Origin: Tupaia tana
Lineage: Eukaryota > Chordata > Mammalia > Scandentia > Tupaiidae
Length of the DNA stretch: 64,000 nt
Assembly: GCA_026018925.1 (NCBI GenBank)
Contig: JAKSZU010000002.1
Coordinates: 54,454,337 to 54,518,336 of the forward strand
Direction: 5' to 3'
Shown: positions 56,852-64,000 of the stretch, piece after piece
Numbering within the stretch: the stretch's first letter is position 1
Layout of the letters: the number at the start of each line of letters is the position of its first letter
Program-made: the position numbers and the translations under genes
Notes under the pieces: model-generated
What the model was told of the DNA's origin: nothing
Seen by the model: only the letters and a program-made list of their open reading frames with translations
Database searches by the model: none

Positions 56852-56855
56852 ACGA
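56820..56855. repeat. (CA)n microsatellite
   Basis: About 34 bp of CA with one AAAC interruption. Confidence 0.9.
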
Positions 56856-58908
56856 CACACAAACTCACCCTGTTAGCGTGTGGGCATCAGAATTCTCCTA
56901 CTTATTTGGGAGCCTGATAGAAAGAACCTGAAATTATTAGTATCAGTTTTTTTTCTTTCACCTTCCTTCTAATGTTTTTATACAGAAACTGAGAATGTAC
57001 AAAAATCTGAAGAAGCATTTTAACAAAAAATATTTAATCAAAGTAGCATTTAAATAAAATTTAAGTGGTTTATTGGAATTTTTGGTATCCTTAAAAATAC
57101 ATTTGAAAAATATAGGAAGTATTCAAATTAAACCATTTGATTTATATTTTAAGAGAAAAGACATATAATACTATTGCAAGATAAATGATTTATTTTTAAA
57201 CTTTGTTTCCAAACAAAACATAGATTGCACATATTCCCAGTCCCCTCACATATGTGTGTGGGTACACAGGAATATGCATTCAGGGGGAATATGGGGTATC
57301 TCTGAATCTTACTCTCAGTTTTGGTGTGATCATAAGACTGCTTTCAAAACAGTCTTTCAGAAAATGATAACTCTTACTGGCCTTAAATTCTCACTTGGAA
57401 TTTAGAACAGAAACTTACTTTAAAATTTCTTAGGAAGAAAATGACCTCATATTAAAGCATCAAGACAGATGAACCTTTTCATACATGTAGTTAAACTTAA
57501 AAAAAGATGATTGGTTGAATTACAGGTTCTAATGCAGCCTCCTGAAGAGCATTGACAAAATAAATGCTCAATTGTGAATCAGCATGATTTACAGACTTGG
57601 CCTCAGTCTGAATATTCTTTGCTGGCTGTGAATGAAGATGCGATTGAGAATGGGTTGGCTGTTATTGGAATGAGAAAAAACAATGAGAATGATAGAAGCT
57701 CTAGTGCACGGAAGCTCTTTACACTGCTAGATGTGTTACTTTATCGCATGATTACATCTTATTTTTGTTACAGGGTTAAGTCTATTATCAACTATGATTA
57801 TCTTTAATTATACGACTCAATTTCAATTTTTCAGAAATGTAATCAAAACAGAATGTATTTTCTTTACTGTCCATAGTGCACTCTTCTCTTTTGCATGTAA
57901 ACTATCGTGGCTCCCTCAGACTCTTTGCTTCCCACCATTTGACTCTGGTGTTTTTCTACAGCCTTATTTGCCCAGAATTGTTCTGTAGTTAGAAAATTCC
58001 TGCATCCTCAGAAAGGATGGGATCTAAGAAGATAAAGCTTTTGTTTAGTACTTTCCACTTCCCTATAATCTCTTCTTTATTACCTCTGTTCTCTCAGATT
58101 TTCTTAACCAAAAGGGATTTGTTCTTGGTTGGTTTCCATCATTTAATAACACTTCTACCATAGGGTATTTGTGTTTCTAATAGAAGATGCTTCGAGACAG
58201 AATCTTCTTCAGTACCCAAAAGAATTCTGTGATTTAAGGTAGTAAGGGGATAAACATTGGGGTCAAATTAAGAATCACTGAAATCTCTCAGAAATTGCTC
58301 AAATCCTATCTTAAATCTAGATAATCTCTCTTCTCTCAGACAACAACACATATATATCTTTAAAGAAGTTACATCCACTTTTATCTAAGGGCTATAGAAT
58401 ATTTGTTGAAACTAAGACTTCACTATACAACAGAAGGCATTTTACTTTGTATAACTTATATGTTATTGTAAAAGAAAAGGTGCTATCTATTAAAAGTAGT
58501 TGTTATTTTATACTTTTATATTTTACTACTTTTAATAGAAAGGACAATCTTTCACCTACTATTTATGTCTCTATTAATATACTAACAGCAAAATGGAAGT
58601 AGTTAATATCACTGGCGGAAAAATAGTTCTTAATTGTTTCAGATGCTTGCACTGGAATGGAAATCTGAAAGCAAGACACATTGGTAACATCAACTACCCA
58701 AGTGCTGAGGCTATGTTGATAAATACTATGATTTCTTGCTGCCCAACCTCATGTCCTCAGCAACATCCCTTTCTGCACTGTCCTCTCCAGTGTCTTACCA
58801 ATGGGAAGAAACCATTCCGTAATATAGTACCCAAATTATCTACTACTGTACATGTTAGAGTGAAAATTATTCTGAGGCAGGAAAGTTAGGATAAGGGGCT
58901 CATAAAGA
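56856..58908. other. Repeat-poor stretch
   Basis: No repeat recognised except a hairpin-forming inverted repeat (58,486-58,539). Frames at 57,574-57,807 (77 codons) and 58,593-58,889 (98 codons) begin with ATG but have no splice context or domain that I recognise. Confidence 0.45.
58486..58539. repeat. 15-bp perfect inverted repeat
   Basis: TCTATTAAAAGTAGT (58,486-58,500) pairs with ACTACTTTTAATAGA (58,525-58,539) across a 24-nt AT-rich loop. No TA or other target duplication is evident. Confidence 0.8.
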
Positions 58909-59333
58909 TGTTAGGAGAAATGCAGAAGGCAATAGCTAAAACCAAAGGGAGACACAGGCCTCAAAAAGAAACAAATTTTTTGACAAGATTCTGCCCCACC
59001 ATGAGACAAGAAGAGACCAAAAAAGGGCATCAATAGATGTCCAGTGGCCAGACCATGCTCTACCTTTCTCCCCTTGAAATATATGTGTAAAGCTGCAGAC
59101 ATGCACAATTGAGCAACTGGACACATGAAGAGTGCCCGCTTTTACCCAATACATCCTGTAAAGGTATCCTGACCCTAGACCAAGGGGCTTTTGAATCATC
59201 TTGCTCAAGCCTGCTCCTAATTCTCTGGAGTGTACTATCACTTAAAAAATCCTGCTTCCTCTCCTATGTGCTAATTTCAATTCTTTGTCTGCAGCATCAA
59301 AGACCTAGCTCTTCTGAGACCTCTTTTGTGACA
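58909..59333 (+). mobile_element. Solo-LTR-like block
   Basis: Starts TGTTAGGAGAAATGCAG and ends TTTTGTGACA, so it has TG...CA termini over 425 bp. Internal features in LTR order: CCAAGGGGCTTTTGAATCAT, CTCTGGAGTGTACTATCACT, a degraded polyadenylation region (CTTAAAAAATCC), then TTCAATTCTTTGTCTGCAGC and CTTCTGAGACCTCTTTTG. I see no flanking duplication and no retroviral genes. The frames of up to 101 codons inside are incidental. Confidence 0.45.
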
Positions 59334-60164
59334 CTAGTTTGCAATTATAGTTTATGGAACATATTGATAACTTTCACATATCTCAGCATGTGTTCCACAG
59401 GGAACTAGAACTGAAAATAATCTGTGAATACAAGGGCCTTAGGACCAAAGAAATATGAAAAAATAGACCATATCATTTTTTTCTCTTGAAAATTCATTAT
59501 GATTTTTAGTGTAATTTAAGAACTGAAATCTTCAGTTATAAAACCTGTTATAAAACCTGTTGAATTACTGCTTTCTCAAATAATAGATCCATTTGGATCA
59601 ATGTAGACATATAATTTAGGTAAGAACAGATTAGCCAGATTTTAAAATATAATTTGATAAATTAATTTTTCAAGCTAGTTTTCTTCATCTGAATTACGCA
59701 TATTTTTTATATTTCTAAATTGCCACCAATGTGGAAAAATTATTTCTAGCAAAGTGTGATTTATAGAAGATACTTCACTCTCAGTGTTTACTGAGTTACC
59801 ATGTGCAGAAACAAATAAAAAAATCGAAAGTAAAAAATTTCCAAAAAAAGACTTATTGCAATTAATTAAAAACATAAGAATTACAATATTTAATTTTTAA
59901 AAACTTTTATGCTAATAAGTATGATAAGGTTAAAAAACTGAAAGTAAATATACTATAAATTAAGGGCCAGAAAAAGTGTTTAGGAAGATGTAACTATCTT
60001 TGAATTTTTTAACTGAATGTGTTACTGTGATGAAAAGGAATAATAGAAAAGAAATAAAACTAAAAACATCACCTTAGCCTTATTTTAAGTTAAAGAATTT
60101 TTGAATTCTGATTTGCCATTTCTTAAGTGATAAAGCAACTGTAAAATCACAGAGAATATTTAAA
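59334..60164. other. Unassigned AT-rich sequence
   Basis: No feature recognised apart from a tandemly repeated AAACCTGTTATA-like motif at about 59,540-59,560. Confidence 0.4.
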
Positions 60165-60179
60165 ATATTTATGAGTTCA

Positions 60180-60416
60180 GGGACCAGCAGTTAGCATAAT
60201 GGCTAGGACTCTCATGTAGTCGACCGCGGTTCGCGTCTCAGACCTGGTGCTTAAAACTCATGCTGGGCACATATGTGTGTGCGTGCCCAAGATCCCGAGA
60301 GGAGAATGGAGGAGAAAGGATTGCGGCGTGGCCATCCCCCCTGGGGAGTGATTTCTTGCTTTCTGTCTCTCTGTCTCTCTCTTTCTGTCTGGCTAGCACA
60401 TGTGCCCTATAACAAT
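60180..60416 (+). mobile_element. SINE-A copy lacking an A tail
   Basis: TSD ATATTTATGAGTTCA, 15 bp perfect (60,165-60,179 and 60,417-60,431). Head GGGACCAGCAGTTAGCATAA with a short deletion, CGACCGCGGTTCGCGTC, body young-type. The 3' end stops at GTGCCCTATAACA with neither the AAAACCTCTCC end nor an A run. Confidence 0.92.
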
Positions 60417-60431
60417 ATATTTATGAGTTCA

Positions 60432-60751
60432 ATAAAGATGCAAATGGGTTCCATAATAGTATAAGCAAAAAGAAAACAATTTTTAAATGATTAAAGGAAA
60501 CACAGGAATGAATGAATGAATGAGTGAATGAAGATTTACCTAAAATTCTTTAATTCATGAAAAACATGAGTGGTATCTTCATCCATCAAATATAAAACAT
60601 GCATAATAAAAGAGCTCTCTCTGGATCTTGAAAGTTAAAATATAGTATTACCAAAAGAGACAATTTATGCAATAATTACTAAAAGCAGAAAATGTAAGAC
60701 AATTCAAGAAAGGTTTTGAGATACTAATACTTTGATTTAAAAAAATTGTAG
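60432..60751. other. Unassigned sequence
   Basis: Contains (GAAT)n-like AATGAATGAATGAATGAGTG at 60,506-60,531. Nothing else. Confidence 0.45.
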
Positions 60752-61015
60752 TGGGCCAACAGGTGGCATAGCGGTTAAGACTCTGGATCCCACATTCCCA
60801 GCTTTGTGGTTCAAGTCTCTGACCATGCAGCTTGCGAATCCTGCCAGCTGTGTGTGTATGTGTGCATGTGTGTGTGTGTGTGTGTGTGCACACGTGCACA
60901 TGTGAGTACCCAAAATCCTGAAAGGAGGTTGGAAGAGAATGAATTGTGGTGTGGTTGTCCCCTCTAGAGTGATTTCTCACTCTCGCTCTTTCTCTGGCAA
61001 AAGCTTAAATAAACA
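60752..61015 (+). mobile_element. SINE-A copy, older subfamily, (TG)n expanded
   Basis: GTGGGCCAACAGGTGGCATA head, CTGGATCCCACATTCCCAGC, B-box-like GGTTCAAGTC, (TG)n at 60,850-60,889, 3' end GGCAAAAGCTTAAATAAACAG. Confidence 0.85.
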
Positions 61016-61114
61016 GATAGATAATATTGTAGCTACATTGAGAGTGCTTGAGTAACTATATAGGAAATAAATTGGTTTCAAATAACAAGAATCCTAACTT
61101 TTTTGGAACATGAA

Positions 61115-61630
61115 GTATTTAAGAGTGTGACTTCTGAGATTTAACTGTCTAGTTTGTCATAACTTCTCCACTTCTGTGTAATGTCAAAATGCTACTCAAC
61201 TTCTTTAAATGTCATTTTCAGCTATAAAATGGGAAAATTACAAAACCTATTTCACTGGATTTTTTGTAACATTTTTTTTTTTCTTTTTTTGGAGAGGTTT
61301 TTGCTATAGGGCGCGTGTGCTCGCCAGACAGACAGAGAGAGACAGAGAGATAGAAAGCGAGAAATCACCCCCCAGGGGGGATGGCCACGCCGCAATCCCT
61401 TCTCCTCCATTCTCCTCTCGGGATCTTGGGCACGCACGCACACGCGCCCGGCGTGAGTTTAAGCCGCTGGGTCCGGGACTCGAACCGTGGTCGACTACGT
61501 GGGAATCCAGCGACATAGCCATTACGCTAACTGCTGGTCCCATTTTTTGTAACATTTTTTAACATAGTGCTAGGCATACAGGAAATAGATACAAAACACT
61601 AGCTAATGTTATACTATTAGAAAACACATA
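61115..61630 (+). repeat. MIR split by a SINE
   Basis: 61,115-61,258: GAGTGTGACTTCTGAGATTT, CTCAACTTCTTTAAATGTC, AGCTATAAAATGGGAAAATT. Continues at 61,561-61,630: AACATAGTGCTAGGCATACA. The intervening sequence is the SINE at 61,278-61,541 and its duplicated target. Confidence 0.75.
61278..61541 (-). mobile_element. SINE-A copy, young, nested in MIR
   Basis: TSD ATTTTTTGTAACATTTTTT, up to 19 bp (61,259-61,277 and 61,542-61,560). CpG-rich and almost identical to the copy at 41,648: GGGCGCGTGTGCTCGCCAG, CACGCACGCACACGCGCCCG, GACTCGAACCGTGGTCGAC, CGCTAACTGCTGGTCC. Confidence 0.95.
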
Positions 61631-62531
61631 ATGATTAATATTTCATTGAACCTTGGAGGACAAAAGAAACTCCCAAACACTTTTTAGAACTATTTTTAAA
61701 AACCATGTACTGAGCTTAGACAGAACTGGCAACATGAACAACATTTTAACCTCTTATGTAATATTCCTGATGGTACCATTTTGAAATTATAGAACTATTT
61801 TGAAGCTTATTTTATGTCCAAATCTGTCATCAATTATGTTTGACGATATTCTGTGCTCATAATTTTGTTAACTCAAGTATTTATTATCAGAAGCACTCCT
61901 GAATACTTTAAATTTGTTACTTTTCTGAAATATTTTCCTACCTCTGAACTAGAAGAGGATCCTTGGCCTTGCCTGAGTGAGCAAATTCCTTCATTTTTAA
62001 TTTTGTCTGATGTGATGGTAAAAGAAGAAAGTTGCTTTTCCTTAGCAATTGAAGTTTTTCTGAGTGTATTTACTGTAAGTAATGAACTTTAATTACTTTT
62101 GCAATTACAGCTTATTTGATTGAATTTTCCACTGACTGCACAAAACATCTGTCCTACTGGGACCATGCATAGTCTCTGATCTGGGTACAATATGTTGTTA
62201 AAATATAGTAACATCTGCAGTCCATTAATTTCTAAAGCAATAGTCAAGTTGGACTTCCAAAAATGTCCAGCCAAGTTTATACTTGGGAATTCTGTTTCTT
62301 TGTTTTCCATCTAAGGGGGCTGTGACAATGCATGCTTTCTGCCTTGTTTTAGTGTCTACTTAGTGTTTTATAAAGAAATATAAGCAATTAACATAGTTTT
62401 TTACTGACTGCTAAAATTTATTCTTACTCTATTAACTTTTCCCTGAGATTATAAAAATAAAAATGGTAAAAAGACACCTCATTATAGTTTTACTGACATT
62501 AGGATGCTGTTACTGGACTGCCAAATGATAT
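61631..62531. other. Unassigned sequence
   Basis: No repeat recognised. The 79-codon frame at 61,853-62,092 and the 73-codon minus frame at 62,089-62,310 have no recognisable domain. Confidence 0.4.
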
Positions 62532-62543
62532 AAAGAATTTTTT

Positions 62544-62802
62544 TTTTTTTTGGAGAGGTTTTTGCTATAGGGCGCGTGTGCTCGCCAGACAGACAGAGAG
62601 AGACAGAGACAGAAAGCGAGAAATCACTCCCCAGGGGGGATGGTCACGCTGCAATCCCTTCTCCTCCATTCTCCTCTCGGGATCTTGGGCACGCATGCAC
62701 ACGCTCCCAGCGTGAGTTTTAAGCCACCGGGTCTGGGACGCGAACCGCGGTCGACTACGTGTGAGTACAGCGACATAGCCATTACGCTAACTGCTGGTTT
62801 TC
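62544..62802 (-). mobile_element. SINE-A copy, young
   Basis: TSD AAGAATTTTTTT (62,532 and 62,803). GGCGCGTGTGCTCGCCAGAC, GGGACGCGAACCGCGGTCGA. It ends in CTGCTGGTTTTC instead of CTGCTGGTCC, a variant near that of 56,040 (CTGCTGGTTCC). Confidence 0.93.
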
Positions 62803-62814
62803 AAGAATTTTTTT

Positions 62815-64000
62815 GAAGATAACACCTTTGTGTGGATTTTTTTTTTTGAAGACTTTCTAAAGTTACTTGAAAACTGGGAAAGAGGCTCCTTGTAATGCAC
62901 AAACTTAATTTTGTCTGAAAGTATACTGAAGGACTACTATTGTCATTGCCCTTGTTTCCTGTTCCTCACAGAATATTCTGACTAAACACAGACTCTCTAG
63001 TAAAGTCTAGAGATCATTTTGTGTGCCTTTATCTTTCTGAGAAAACATGAGGCATAAAGAAATCACAGAGAAGGAATAAAGTTGATATAAGGATGCTCAG
63101 TTCAGCCACCAGTGAAGTTCATTCATTTCTCTTTAGACTTTGGAGCCATCAGCTCATCTTACCCATGTTTGGTTTGTGGAGCTCAGCCAATGACAATGGT
63201 TACTCATTCCAATGCTCAAGATGGGAAAATATCGCCCATCCTAGTCTCTGTTAGAAAATCACGATCATAGAAACTGCTCATGTCTTGCTTCCTTTTTATC
63301 CTTTGCCTTGTTATGGATTTTTGGCCATTGAGATGAGGTTGGAAGTAATGGATGCCATGTCCACGGTTGCTTTGTATCCTCCTCTGTTCCCTTCACAGTC
63401 CGTCCTGGACATTAAGTGCAGCAGATGGCAGAGTTATAAGACAAGGGGCTGCTTTATGTACATTATTCAGATATGACAGTAAGAAACATTTTTAGTGTTT
63501 CATTTATGAGATTTAAATTGGTTGCAACTCTCATTAAATTATACTAGCACCATTAATAAACAACTCATGCAAGCCATAAATAACCCTAGTTAGGTAGTTA
63601 TTATTGTACCTACAAGAGCGAACATTCCCTAAAGAGGATTGACTATGAATATTTGATATTAACTGAAGTATGTATTTTCTTGGTTTCTCAGTTCAATAAC
63701 ACATAAAATTCAAATCCGTGTGTGTGTGTACTGGAAAACGAATGGCTATTCAACTATCAACTTAGCAAACAAATGACAAAAATAGTGCAATGTTATTTTT
63801 ATAAAGACCTAAGAGTAGACTCAGGAAGCACTCATGGATGCATGATTGTATAAATAGGGGCAAGAACCAGAGAATCGTCAAGGGTCAAGGAAGGGGTAGA
63901 ATGACCTTTCAAAGATGATTGCCTGAGAAGGTTTCAGCAATCCATAGCACCTACGGGTGCCCAGAGGAAACATCGTTGCATGTCATCACCAATTTGAGAC
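62815..64000. other. Unassigned stretch to window end
   Basis: No gene or confident repeat. 63,120-63,450 is a little richer in G+C and may hold an old unrecognised repeat. The frame at 63,285-63,476 has no recognisable domain. Confidence 0.4.

Noticed and set aside
56368-56868. Longest open frame, 166 codons on the minus strand
   Set aside because: It begins in a (CA)n tract (CVCVCVCV in translation) and runs through two L2 fragments. No domain, no splice context.
61209-61562. 117-codon plus-strand frame and similar Arg-rich frames at 24,689, 27,119, 29,846 and 41,615
   Set aside because: All are the same translation of minus-strand SINE-A copies (containing AAIPSPPFSSRDLGH-like text). The repetition shows repeat origin, not a gene family.

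Overview
The window is AT-rich nuclear DNA from a placental mammal, with no gene I can support. The mammalian assignment rests on its repeats: MIR and L2 fragments, old L1 pieces, MER5A-like and MER20-like hAT elements, and MLT1/MST-type LTRs. These are layered under dozens of copies of a tRNA-like SINE of about 260 bp. No open frame exceeds 166 codons, and nearly all the longer ones are readings through SINEs or microsatellites. The region looks intergenic or deep-intronic. I cannot name the species. From memory of the consensus sequences, the dominant SINE is not Alu, rodent B1/B2/ID, carnivore CAN, equine ERE, cetartiodactyl CHR or PRE, lagomorph CSINE, bat VES, xenarthran DAS, AfroSINE, shrew SOR or hedgehog ERI.

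The dominant element (working name SINE-A) has four parts. There is a tRNA-like head with A-box-like and B-box (GGTTCGAGTCC) promoter motifs. A unique body follows, then a pyrimidine-rich CTGTCTCTCT segment. The end reads CCCTATAGCAAAAACCTCTCC-like and runs into an A tail. About 45 copies are present on both strands. They range from CpG-rich, near-consensus copies with long target-site duplications (TSDs; 41.6, 56.0, 61.3 and 62.5 kb) to degraded ones of an older subfamily whose head reads GGATCCCACATGGCTGACC. Two further, rarer SINE-like families are present: SINE-B (19.3 and 39.4 kb) and SINE-C (17.3, 25.0, 30.8-31.3 and possibly 49.9 kb).

Layout. 0-4 kb: SINEs, MIRs and a 74-bp mariner-like MITE. 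4.2-6.6 kb: L1 remnants, including one with a textbook 5' inversion (twin priming). 8-12.8 kb: SINEs separated by unassigned DNA. 12.8-14.6 kb: two L2 copies pointing tail to tail. 16-27.4 kb: dense SINEs, with a second MITE family at 19.7-21.0 kb. 27.9-33.9 kb: two LTRs, nested SINEs and microsatellites. 34-42.3 kb: SINEs, an L2 fragment, two hAT MITEs, an LTR-like block, and a mariner end at 37.9 kb. 42.3-51 kb: repeat-poor, with an antisense L1 piece at 45.2 kb. 51-56.8 kb: L1 3' ends, a SINE cluster and L2. 56.8-60 kb: mostly unique apart from a solo-LTR-like block. 60-62.8 kb: young SINEs. 62.8-64 kb: nothing assigned.

There is no operon-like or interacting gene system here. The informative content is retrotransposition history: nested insertions, target-site reuse, a short templated insertion and microsatellites growing inside SINEs. 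All family names are from memory of consensus sequences and not from a database search.
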